Shown in pieces: positions 43,509 to 53,239 of a stretch of 64,000 bases of DNA; positions within the stretch are counted from its first letter, which is position 1; each line of letters starts with the position of its first letter. Source of the stretch: VXYK01 sp965214565 (lineage in GTDB: Bacteria > Actinomycetota > Acidimicrobiia > Acidimicrobiales > Aldehydirespiratoraceae). The stretch is taken from positions 1,736,001-1,800,000 of the forward strand of contig OZ243951.1 in NCBI GenBank assembly GCA_965214565.1, in the 5' to 3' direction. Position numbers and translations under genes: made by a program. The notes under the pieces were generated by a model. It was not told where the DNA came from and searched no databases. It worked only from the letters and a program-made list of their open reading frames with translations.

Positions 43509-44465
43509 TCAGCCGGCGAGACCCTGCACCTGGGAGAAGTCCCCCAACAGCGATTCAGGTGTGGGAGCCTCGATCGAGATGCTCTCATCGAAATCGTAGT
43601 ACTCGACGACGCTTCGCCAAGTGGGGAGTTCAATGTCTGCGTCCTCCCCACCGAAAGCGTCCGCGAACCCACCGAAGATCGGTGACAGGTCAACCACCAA
43701 CATACGCAGCAGCATGTCGTCGTCGATCCAGACATCGACGGGGACGGACCCCTCTAGCATGCCACCGACGTCACCACCGAGTCCGTCCCGGGCCTCAGTC
43801 GCCGAAGGCAGATCGGCCATGGAGACCGTGAATCGAAGGCGCTGCGCGGGTACTCCACGGACCTCTTCGTCACCAACGACTGTTGCTTCGGCGGCCACAG
43901 CGGCAAGCCCCCTCAAGTCGCCTGCGGGATCGCAGTCGCCGGGTTGGACTCTCAACTGGGACAGCGGCGAAGCGCAGGCGATCGCGAACTGTTCAGCATT
44001 CTGGCCAGTGACGGTGAACCACGCTGTCTCGCCTGCGAAGTCCGGGAACATGACGGCGGCCATGTCCCCTGGGAAGCCGACGTACGTCTGACCATCAACG
44101 ATTCGAACTGTCAGCTGAGGGGCCGACGGGTCGTCTGCCAAACTTGATTCGGTGTCACCCTGCGCGTCGGTTTCAAAATCGATTGCCTGGGTACCGCCTG
44201 GATCGGCCATGTCACCCTCGATCCTCAACTGCCCGCGCGCCGCGCGGCCCACCGTCGACTCGATAGCCACGGAGAGCAGATCCGAGGCGGACAACTCCAC
44301 AGCAGCGGCAGGAGTCGTCTCGGTGGCGGTTTCCGGCGCGGTGCTCGGAGCCGAGGTTTCGGCCGCATCCGGCGCGGTGGAAACCGTGATATTGTCGTTG
44401 CTGCAACCAACCGCAACTAGAGAAATGAGAGCTGTGATTGCGGCGGTCGCTGTGAGTCTGGTCAT
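43509..44465 (-). CDS. LppX/LprAFG-like lipoprotein
   Basis: 318 residues from ATG 44465, which has AGGGGA upstream; the frame also extends to 44546 but without a signal-like start. MTRLTATAAITALISLVAVG leads to a lipobox Cys, then a Thr/Ala-rich linker, then a domain beginning LLSVAIESTVGRAARGQLRI and containing VDVWIDDDMLLRMLVVDLSP. This layout matches the LppX/LprG lipid-binding lipoprotein fold (LolA-like). Probable role: moving or holding lipids at the outer face of the membrane. It converges with the transporter gene. Confidence 0.75.
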   Translation of the reverse strand: MTRLTATAAITALISLVAVGCSNDNITVSTAPDAAETSAPSTAPETATETTPAAAVELSASDLLSVAIESTVGRAARGQLRIEGDMADPGGTQAIDFETDAQGDTESSLADDPSAPQLTVRIVDGQTYVGFPGDMAAVMFPDFAGETAWFTVTGQNAEQFAIACASPLSQLRVQPGDCDPAGDLRGLAAVAAEATVVGDEEVRGVPAQRLRFTVSMADLPSATEARDGLGGDVGGMLEGSVPVDVWIDDDMLLRMLVVDLSPIFGGFADAFGGEDADIELPTWRSVVEYYDFDESISIEAPTPESLLGDFSQVQGLAG

Positions 44466-44621
44466 GGTTTGGTCCCCTAACTCTGCCTTTGAAACAATAC
44501 GACGCACAACGATGCCGAACGGTTCCATGCAGAACACAAGAACCACAGAAACTGTGGTTGGGACTTCTTGGAACGTGCGCGTGTCGCGGCTGTCTCCGAG
44601 GTCAATCCGCCCGGCCTCTTA

Positions 44622-44644
44622 CAGGCCTGTTGGTGTCAGGCCTG
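44622..44644 (-). terminator. Hairpin at the rpsJ stop
   Basis: Two copies of the self-complementary CAGGCCTG separated by 7 nt form an 8-bp stem overlapping the rpsJ stop codon. No T-run. It fits the end of the str-rpsJ transcript, which no longer continues into rplC. Confidence 0.45.
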
Positions 44645-44956
44645 TTGGATCTTTATCTCGATGTCGACACCGGCAGGCAGGTCGAGGCGCTGCAGGGAGT
44701 CGACAGTCTTGGGGGAAGGGTCGAGAATGTCGAGCAACCGCTTGTGGATGCGCATCTCGAAATGCTCCCGTGAGTCCTTGTCCTTGAACGGACCCTTTAT
44801 GACTGTGAAGCGGTGCTTCTCTGTTGGCAATGGGATCGGACCCGACAAACGAGCCTGGGTTCGTTTGACCGTCTCAACGATCTTCTTCGTCGACTGATCG
44901 ATGATCTCGTGGTCGTAAGCCTTGAGCCGGATGCGGATCTTCTGTCCCGTTGCCAT
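44636..44956 (-). CDS. rpsJ: 30S ribosomal protein S10
   Basis: 106 residues; KIRIRLKAYDHEIIDQSTKK, PLPTEKHRFTVIKGPFKDKD and the C-terminal LPAGVDIEIKIQQA are typical. It follows tuf by 10 bp, and not rplC, so it belongs transcriptionally to the str operon here. S10 is also NusE, partner of NusB/NusG in antitermination. Confidence 0.97.
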   Translation of the reverse strand: MATGQKIRIRLKAYDHEIIDQSTKKIVETVKRTQARLSGPIPLPTEKHRFTVIKGPFKDKDSREHFEMRIHKRLLDILDPSPKTVDSLQRLDLPAGVDIEIKIQQA

Positions 44957-44966
44957 GGTCAGCCCG

Positions 44967-46154
<1,188 letters not shown>

Positions 46155-46198
46155 GGCTGCCTTCCTTGTTCATTTCTGTGGTTGGGGTTAGGAGACGA

Positions 46199-48280
46199 TC
46201 ATGCGCCGCGGACGCGAGCGACGATCTCTTCCTGGACGTTTGCAGGTGTGGGCTGGTACGAGTCGAACTGCATCGTGTACGTTGCCCGCCCCTGCGTGCG
46301 CGAACGCAGATCCGTACTGTATCCGAACATCTCGGATAGCGGCACAAGTGCATTCACGACTTGATTGTTCCCTCGCTGCTCGGTGCCCTGCACGCGACCG
46401 CGACGAGAGTTGACGTCGCCCACGACATCACCGAGATGGTTGTCGGGGGTTACGATCTCTACTGCCATCACGGGCTCGAGAAGCGTGGGTCTGGCACGCG
46501 GCGCAACCTCGCGGAACCAGGCGTTGCCGGCGATTTTGAAAGCCATCTCCGAGGAGTCCACATCGTGGACCTTTCCGTCGTTGAGCGTGACTTTGACATC
46601 GACGGTCGGGAACCCGGCGAGTACACCGTTGCTCATCGCCTCTCGGATTCCTTCGCCGACCGGCTTGATGTACTCCTTGGGGATCGCGCCGCCGGTAACG
46701 GTGCTCTCGAACTCGTAGGAACCGCCCGGGTTGGGTTCGAGGGTCGCGGAGATCACCGCGAACTGGCCGCTGCCGCCGGTCTGCTTCTTGTGGGTGTAGG
46801 TGTAGTCGAGGACCGGGCGGGTGATCGTCTCTCGGTAGGCGACCTGCGGTTTGCCGACACTCGCCTCGACTCTGAACTCGCGCATCATGCGGTCGACGAG
46901 AACTTCAAGGTGCAGCTCGCCCATGCCTGCGATGATCGTCTGCGCGGTCTCCTCGTTGGTGCTGACCTGGAAGGTGGGATCCTCTTCTGCGAGGGCCTGC
47001 AGCGCCTTGCCCATCCGTTCCTGGTCGACCTTGGACTTGGGCTCCACGGCCACTTCGATCACCGGATCGGGGAAATCGAGGTTCTCGAGAGTGATCGGAT
47101 GGCCGGGGTCGCACAGCGTGTCACCGGTTCGGGCGTTCTTGAGGCCGATCGCTGCGGCGATGTCGCCGGTGGCGACGCTGTCCTTGTCGACACGGTCGTT
47201 GGCGTGCATCTCGAGGATGCGACCGACCCGCTCGCGGCTCGATGTGCGAGTGTTGAGGATCTGGGTGCCCTTGTCGAATGATCCGGAGTAGACCCTGAAA
47301 TAGGTGAGTCGACCGACGTGGGGATCGGTCATTATCTTGAAGGCGATCGCAGAGAAGGGCTCGTCGTCGCTGGCCTTTCGGCTGGTCTCGTTGCCCGAGC
47401 GGTCCTCTCCGACGATCGGTGGAATGTCGAGCGGTGAGGGGAGGAAGTCGACCACAGCATCGAGCAGAGGCTGAACCCCCTTGTTCTTGAAGGCGGTGCC
47501 GTTGAGTATCGGCACCAGCCCGTTCTCGAGGGTCCCCTTACGGATCGCGGCTTTGAGTTCGCTCTCGCTGACCTCCTCGTCTTCGAGGACCTTCATCATG
47601 ATGTCCTCGTCCTGGTCCGCGGCCACTTCGAGAAGCATGTTGCGGTACTGTTCGGCCTCCTCGGCCAGTTCGGCGGGAATCTCGACCTCGTCCCAGCTTG
47701 CCCCGAGGTCCTCGCCACGCCAGATGAGCGCCTTCATCTTCACCAGGTCGACAACGCCGGCGTAGTCGCCCTCAGCGCCGATGGGCAGCTGCATAACCGC
47801 AACGTTGCTGGTCAATCTGTCTTTAATGGTGTCGAGCACGAAGAAGAAGTCGGCACCGGTGCGGTCCATCTTGTTGATGAAACACATTCGTGGAACGCCG
47901 TAGCGGTCGGCTTGGCGCCACACGGTCTCGGTCTGCGGCTCAACCCCTGCCACACCGTCGAATACGGCTACCGCTCCGTCGAGGACGCGCAGGGAGCGCT
48001 CGACCTCGACGGTGAAGTCAACGTGGCCCGGAGTGTCGATGATGTTTATGCGGTGGTCGTTCCAAAGACAGTGGGTAGCGGCGGAGGTGATGGTGATACC
48101 CCGCTCCTGCTCCTGCTCCATCCAGTCCATCGTCGCCGCGCCGTCGTGGACCTCGCCGATCTTGTAGGAACGACCGGTGTAATAGAGAATCCGTTCGGTG
48201 GTCGTGGTCTTGCCCGCGTCGATGTGGGCCATTATCCCGATGTTGCGTGTCTTGGCAAGCGGGGTTCGCTTCGTAGCCAT
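46199..48280 (-). CDS. fusA: Elongation factor G
   Basis: 693 residues, five-domain translocase. AHIDAGKTTTTERILYYTGR (G1), DTPGHVDFTVEVERSLRVLD (G3), INKMDRTGADF (G4), and domain IV/V segments ending TQGRATYTMQFDSYQPTPAN. Confidence 0.98.
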   Translation of the reverse strand: MATKRTPLAKTRNIGIMAHIDAGKTTTTERILYYTGRSYKIGEVHDGAATMDWMEQEQERGITITSAATHCLWNDHRINIIDTPGHVDFTVEVERSLRVLDGAVAVFDGVAGVEPQTETVWRQADRYGVPRMCFINKMDRTGADFFFVLDTIKDRLTSNVAVMQLPIGAEGDYAGVVDLVKMKALIWRGEDLGASWDEVEIPAELAEEAEQYRNMLLEVAADQDEDIMMKVLEDEEVSESELKAAIRKGTLENGLVPILNGTAFKNKGVQPLLDAVVDFLPSPLDIPPIVGEDRSGNETSRKASDDEPFSAIAFKIMTDPHVGRLTYFRVYSGSFDKGTQILNTRTSSRERVGRILEMHANDRVDKDSVATGDIAAAIGLKNARTGDTLCDPGHPITLENLDFPDPVIEVAVEPKSKVDQERMGKALQALAEEDPTFQVSTNEETAQTIIAGMGELHLEVLVDRMMREFRVEASVGKPQVAYRETITRPVLDYTYTHKKQTGGSGQFAVISATLEPNPGGSYEFESTVTGGAIPKEYIKPVGEGIREAMSNGVLAGFPTVDVKVTLNDGKVHDVDSSEMAFKIAGNAWFREVAPRARPTLLEPVMAVEIVTPDNHLGDVVGDVNSRRGRVQGTEQRGNNQVVNALVPLSEMFGYSTDLRSRTQGRATYTMQFDSYQPTPANVQEEIVARVRGA

Positions 48281-48320
48281 TGCAGTTCCTCGATGAGTTC
48301 GTCAGAGCACTACCGCTGCA

Positions 48321-48791
48321 TCACCAGCGATAGTGTGCGAAGGCCTTGTTGGCCTCCGCCATTTTCTGGACATCTTCACGCCGCTTGCATGACGCACCGA
48401 TCCCGTTGGAGGCGTCGATGATCTCGTTGGCGAGACGTTCGGCCATGGTCCGTTCGCGACGCCCTCGGGCGTAGCTGACGATCCAGCGGATCGAGAGCGT
48501 GGTGGCCCGGCGGGGACGAACCTCGATGGGCACCTGGTATGTCGCCCCACCCACGCGGCGGCTCTTCACTTCGAGCTGGGGCCGGACGTTGTCGACCGCC
48601 CGCTTGAGCGTGGTGACAGGCTCCGAACCGGTCTTCTGTTCGACAGAGGCGAGTGCGTCATAGACGATGCGCTCGGCCAAGGTGCGCTTACCGCGCTGAA
48701 GGATCTTGTTGATGAACTGTGTGACGAGCACCGAGTTGTAGATCGGATCGGGTCGGATTTCCCGGCGCGGCGCGGGACCTTTGCGAGGCAT
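48321..48791 (-). CDS. rpsG: 30S ribosomal protein S7
   Basis: 156 residues; MPRKGPAPRREIRPDPIYNS at the start and KRREDVQKMAEANKAFAHYR at the end. Initiates assembly of the 30S head; 2 bp after rpsL. Confidence 0.97.
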   Translation of the reverse strand: MPRKGPAPRREIRPDPIYNSVLVTQFINKILQRGKRTLAERIVYDALASVEQKTGSEPVTTLKRAVDNVRPQLEVKSRRVGGATYQVPIEVRPRRATTLSIRWIVSYARGRRERTMAERLANEIIDASNGIGASCKRREDVQKMAEANKAFAHYRW

Positions 48792-48793
48792 CG

Positions 48794-49165
48794 TCAGCCT
48801 TCCTTCTTGGCGCCGTATCGGCTGCGGGCCTGCTTGCGGTCGCGGACACCGGAAGTGTCGAGCGTCCCACGGACAATCTTGTAGCGGACACCAGGCAGAT
48901 CCTTGACGCGGCCGCCGCGGACGAGCACGATCGAGTGCTCTTGGAGGTTATGGCCCTCACCGGGGATGTAGGCGGTCACTTCGATGCCGCTGGTCAGGCG
49001 GACGCGGGCCACCTTGCGAAGCGCAGAGTTCGGCTTCTTGGGGGTGGCGGTGTAGACACGAGTGCACACTCCGCGACGTTGGGGCGCGCCCTTGAGCGCT
49101 GGTGTCGCTTCCTTGCGACGTTTCGATTGGCGACCCTTGCGGACCAGTTGCTGAATTGTGGGCAC
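48794..49165 (-). CDS. rpsL: 30S ribosomal protein S12
   Basis: 123 residues, GTG start. TATPKKPNSALRKVARVRL contains the Lys43-equivalent and LVRGGRVKDLPGVRYK the Lys88-equivalent, so no streptomycin-resistance change is visible. First gene of the str operon. Confidence 0.97.
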   Translation of the reverse strand: MPTIQQLVRKGRQSKRRKEATPALKGAPQRRGVCTRVYTATPKKPNSALRKVARVRLTSGIEVTAYIPGEGHNLQEHSIVLVRGGRVKDLPGVRYKIVRGTLDTSGVRDRKQARSRYGAKKEG

Positions 49166-49235
49166 AGAGATTTCCTGGGAATGAGTTGAATCGGGTCGGC
49201 CAAGCGACTATCAGGCGCGCACAGACCGACCGCAA

Positions 49236-49264
49236 AGCATACGAGCGAGACAGGGGAACCTCAA
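49236..49264 (-). promoter_or_regulatory. Promoter of the rpsL-rpsG-fusA-tuf-rpsJ operon
   Basis: Minus-strand TTGAGG (49259-49264), exactly 17 bp, TATGCT (49236-49241), about 70 bp upstream of rpsL. It lies in the short gap after rpoC, so the str genes need not depend on rpoBC readthrough. Confidence 0.6.
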
Positions 49265-49302
49265 CCTGTCAGCGTCACGAGGTTGAGCGAATCGACTGGT
49301 CG

Positions 49303-52300
49303 CTACTGGGTTGCCGCGTCTGCGCTGGCGACCGCTGCCTGCGAGGCGAGCCAGTCGGACAGATCCTCCTCGGGATCATCAGAGGAGTAGTAGTCCATCG
49401 GCTCGTACTCTGGAGCGTTGGGAGCGATGTTGCGGTACTCACCCATACCAGTGCCGGCAGGGATGAGCTTGCCGATGATGATGTTCTCCTTCAGACCGTG
49501 CAGTGAGTCGCTCTTCGACTCGATGGCCGCTTCGGTGAGGACACGAGTCGTCTCTTGGAACGATGCGGCCGAGAGCCATGATTCGGTGGCCAGCGAAGCC
49601 TTGGTGATCCCCATCAGCTGGGGACGACCCTCCGCAGGCTGACCACCTTCCTCGATCACTCGACGGTTGGTGTCGGCAAAGGTCTTCTGCGCCACCTGGT
49701 AGCCGGGCAGGAACTCCGTGTCACCGGGTTCGTTTATCAGGATGCGTTTCGTCATCTGACGCACAATCAGTTCGATGTGCTTGTCGTGGATCGAGACACC
49801 CTGGTCGCGGTACACCTTCTGAACCTCGTTGACCAGGTACTGCTGGGTTTCGCGCACTCCCTTGATCTCGAGGAGCTCCTTGGGATCGCGGGCTCCTTCG
49901 ACCAGCGCGTCACCGGCCCGGATCTCTTGACCGTCAAGAACCTCGAGACGCGATCCCGAGGGGATCGTGTAGGACTGCTCCTCGCCGTCGTCGGCCACGA
50001 TCACGACTTCGAGTCCACGACCGTCGTCCTCTCCGGCCCTGACTACTCCAGAGATTCGGGCCAGGGTGGCCTTGCCTTTGGGGGTGCGGGCCTCGAAGAG
50101 TTCAACGACACGCGGCAGACCGCCGGCGATGTCCTGGGCACCTGCAACACCGCCGGTGTGGAAGGTGCGCATGGTGAGCTGGGTCCCGGGTTCACCGATC
50201 GACTGGGCGGCGATCACGCCGACCGCTTCGCCGAGTTCGATCAGTCCACCAGTGGCCAGCGACATTCCGTAGGACTTCGCGGAGATACCGAAAGCGGAGT
50301 CGTCGGTGAGCGGCGATAGGACCCGAACTCGGTTGACGGTCGTGTCGTCGCGAAGTGCGGCGAGTTCATCGTCACCGACCATCGTTGAACGCTCGATTAT
50401 GGTTCCGTCAGACAACTCGACGTCATCGGCGAGAACTCGACCGAAGAGCCTGGTCTCCAGGTGGGAGAGCTTATCGGGGGTGTCGGGCGCTATATCGTCG
50501 AGCCAGATCCCGCGGACCACGCCGGGGCGATCGAACGGATCCTCGTCGTTGATGATCAATTCCTGGGCGACATCGACGAGACGACGGGTGAGGTAGCCGG
50601 AGTCGGCTGTGCGCAGAGCAGTGTCGACGAGACCCTTGCGGGCACCCGGCGTGGCGATGAAGTACTCGAGCATCTTCAGGCCTTCGCGGAAGTTGCTCTT
50701 GATGGGTCGGGGGATCATGTCACCGCGCGGGTTGGCGACGAGACCGCGCATGCCGGCGATCTGACGGACCTGAGTCGTGTTTCCCCGAGCACCGGAGGAG
50801 ACCATCATGTTGACCGGGTTGAAGTCGTCTGCTTCGAGTTCGTCGCGCATGCGTTCGGTGACTTCCGCGGTCGCTCGAGACCAGAGTTCGACCTCCATCT
50901 GGCGGCGCTCGCCGTCGGTGATGATTCCTCGACGGAACTGCCCTTCGATGGTGTCGGCCATCTTCTCGTGACGGTCCAGAATCTTGGCCTTCTCGGAAGG
51001 TGTCGCGACATCGTCGATCGAGATCGTCAGTCCCGACTGCATTGCGTAGAAGAAGCAGAGATCCTTGATCGCATCGAGGCTGACGGCAACGTCGGTCTTG
51101 GCGTAACCGCGGGCCAGATCATCGACGATCTCACCCATCACCTTCCTGTCGACCTTGGCATTGACGTAGGGGTAGGCGTCGGGCAGCGCCTCGTTGAAGA
51201 AGACACGACCCACAGTGGTGCGTTCATATTCGACCGGTTCTCCCTGCGCGCTGATCAGCAGGTCTGGATCACGGAACTCGATCAGCGCGTGGATTGCCAG
51301 GTCGCCACGTTCGTAGGCGGTGTGAACCTCCCGCGCGTCACGGAAAACCCGACCCGCGCCAACGGCGTTGTCAACCTGCTCGGTGAGGTAGAACGCGCCG
51401 ATGATCATGTCCTGGGTGGGCGTCACCAGGGGTCGACCATTGGCCGGACTCAACACGTTGTTGGCGCTCAACATGAGCACCCGGGCCTCAGCCTGAGCCT
51501 CGGCTGACAGCGGCAGATGGACCGCCATCTGGTCGCCGTCGAAATCGGCGTTGAAAGCGGTGCAGACCAATGGATGCAAGCGGATCGCCTTGCCTTCGAC
51601 GAGAACAGGCTCGAAGGCTTGAATGCCCAGACGGTGCAGTGTCGGGGCGCGGTTCAACAGCACCGGGTGCTCTTGAATGACATCCTCGAGAACGTCCCAG
51701 ACCTGGGGCTTGCGACGTTCAACCATGCGTTTGGCTGATTTGATGTTCTGCGCCAGTTCTGTGTCGACGAGCTTCTTCATGACGAAGGGCTTGAAGAGTT
51801 CAAGGGCCATGATCTTGGGCAGTCCGCACTGGTGGAATTTCAGCGTCGGCCCGACCACGATGACCGAACGACCAGAGTAGTCGACACGCTTGCCCAACAA
51901 GTTCTGACGGAACCGGCCCTGCTTGCCCTTGAGCATGTCAGAGAGAGACTTCAGGGGACGATTGCCGGGACCAGTGACCGGACGCCCGCGGCGTCCGTTG
52001 TCGAACAAAGCATCCACCGCTTCCTGCAGCATCCGCTTCTCGTTGTTGATGATGATGTCGGGAGCCCCGATGTCGAGCAGCCGCTTCAGCCGGTTGTTGC
52101 GGTTGATGACCCGCCGATAGAGGTCATTGAGGTCTGAGGTCGCGAAACGGCCTCCGTCGAGCTGCACCATGGGTCGGAGTTCCGGCGGGATGATCGGGAT
52201 GGCGTCCAGGATCATGGCCCGTGGGCTGTTGATCCGGCGACCATGATCATCGCGACGGTTGAACGCGGCCAGGATCTTCAGTCGTTTGATGGCCTTCTGC

Positions 52301-53205
52301 TTGCGCTGCGCGGAGAGTCCCCGCTGACCTTCGGGCGGGTTGATCTGTGTCCTGAGCGTTTCTTCCTCTTCATCGAAGTCCAGCGTCTCGGCGAGATGCG
52401 CGATGGCGCTGGCTCCCATGCCGCCCTCGAAGTAGACGCCCCAACGATCCTGCATCTCACGCCAGAGCATCTCGTCCTCGACGATCTGACGGGCGAAGAG
52501 ACCTGTGAACTCCTCCCAAGCCCGATCGAGGGTGTCGAGCTCGATCTCGTACTGCTCGCGGATGTCGGCGAGTTCCCGGTCGGCTTGGCGACGCAGGGCT
52601 TTCAGTTCGGAATCCTTGGCTCCATCCTGCTCAAGTGACTCGAGTTCGCGTTCGAGTTCCTCGTTGCGGCTCTCAAGGTCTGCTTCCATCTCGGAGTTGA
52701 TGGCGTCGCGCTCGGCCACAACCTCGGCCTCGAGTTCTGACAGGTCTGCGTCGCGGCGCTCCTCGTCGACTGATACCACCAGGTTGGCGGCAAAATAGAT
52801 GACCTTCTCAAGCTGTTTGGCTTTGAGTTCCTCGCGGGGCTGAGTACCCATGAGCAGATACGCCAGCCAGGAGCGAGTACCGCGGAGGTACCAGATGTGG
52901 ACCGCGGGCGCTGCGAGCTCCAGGTGTCCCATGCGTTCACGGCGCACCTTCGAGCGGGTCACCTCGACGCCGCAGCGCTCACAGATGATTCCCTTGAAGC
53001 GGACCCGCTTGTACTTTCCGCACGAGCACTCCCAGTCCTTGGTAGGACCGAAGATCTTCTCGCAGAACAGTCCGTCCTTTTCGGGCTTGAGCGTGCGGTA
53101 GTTGATGGTCTCGGGTTTCTTGACCTCGCCGTTGGACCAGGTGCGAATGCTGTCGGCGGTGGCGAGTCCAATCTTCAGATTGGAGAAATCGTTGACATCG
53201 AGCAT
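49303..53205 (-). CDS. rpoC: RNA polymerase beta' subunit
   Basis: 1300 residues. Zinc site CSCGKYKRVRFKGIICERCG near the N-terminus, catalytic NADFDGDQMAVHLPLS, the trigger-loop region GEAVGVIAAQSIGEPGTQLT and the C-terminal assembly part are present. A charged coiled-coil segment at ~150-240 (EADLESRNEELERELESLEQ) is the lineage insert typical of actinobacterial beta'. Confidence 0.98.
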   Translation of the reverse strand: MLDVNDFSNLKIGLATADSIRTWSNGEVKKPETINYRTLKPEKDGLFCEKIFGPTKDWECSCGKYKRVRFKGIICERCGVEVTRSKVRRERMGHLELAAPAVHIWYLRGTRSWLAYLLMGTQPREELKAKQLEKVIYFAANLVVSVDEERRDADLSELEAEVVAERDAINSEMEADLESRNEELERELESLEQDGAKDSELKALRRQADRELADIREQYEIELDTLDRAWEEFTGLFARQIVEDEMLWREMQDRWGVYFEGGMGASAIAHLAETLDFDEEEETLRTQINPPEGQRGLSAQRKQKAIKRLKILAAFNRRDDHGRRINSPRAMILDAIPIIPPELRPMVQLDGGRFATSDLNDLYRRVINRNNRLKRLLDIGAPDIIINNEKRMLQEAVDALFDNGRRGRPVTGPGNRPLKSLSDMLKGKQGRFRQNLLGKRVDYSGRSVIVVGPTLKFHQCGLPKIMALELFKPFVMKKLVDTELAQNIKSAKRMVERRKPQVWDVLEDVIQEHPVLLNRAPTLHRLGIQAFEPVLVEGKAIRLHPLVCTAFNADFDGDQMAVHLPLSAEAQAEARVLMLSANNVLSPANGRPLVTPTQDMIIGAFYLTEQVDNAVGAGRVFRDAREVHTAYERGDLAIHALIEFRDPDLLISAQGEPVEYERTTVGRVFFNEALPDAYPYVNAKVDRKVMGEIVDDLARGYAKTDVAVSLDAIKDLCFFYAMQSGLTISIDDVATPSEKAKILDRHEKMADTIEGQFRRGIITDGERRQMEVELWSRATAEVTERMRDELEADDFNPVNMMVSSGARGNTTQVRQIAGMRGLVANPRGDMIPRPIKSNFREGLKMLEYFIATPGARKGLVDTALRTADSGYLTRRLVDVAQELIINDEDPFDRPGVVRGIWLDDIAPDTPDKLSHLETRLFGRVLADDVELSDGTIIERSTMVGDDELAALRDDTTVNRVRVLSPLTDDSAFGISAKSYGMSLATGGLIELGEAVGVIAAQSIGEPGTQLTMRTFHTGGVAGAQDIAGGLPRVVELFEARTPKGKATLARISGVVRAGEDDGRGLEVVIVADDGEEQSYTIPSGSRLEVLDGQEIRAGDALVEGARDPKELLEIKGVRETQQYLVNEVQKVYRDQGVSIHDKHIELIVRQMTKRILINEPGDTEFLPGYQVAQKTFADTNRRVIEEGGQPAEGRPQLMGITKASLATESWLSAASFQETTRVLTEAAIESKSDSLHGLKENIIIGKLIPAGTGMGEYRNIAPNAPEYEPMDYYSSDDPEEDLSDWLASQAAVASADAATQ

Positions 53206-53239
53206 GACTATCGTCCTCTCAACTCTTTAGTTCTGCCGC

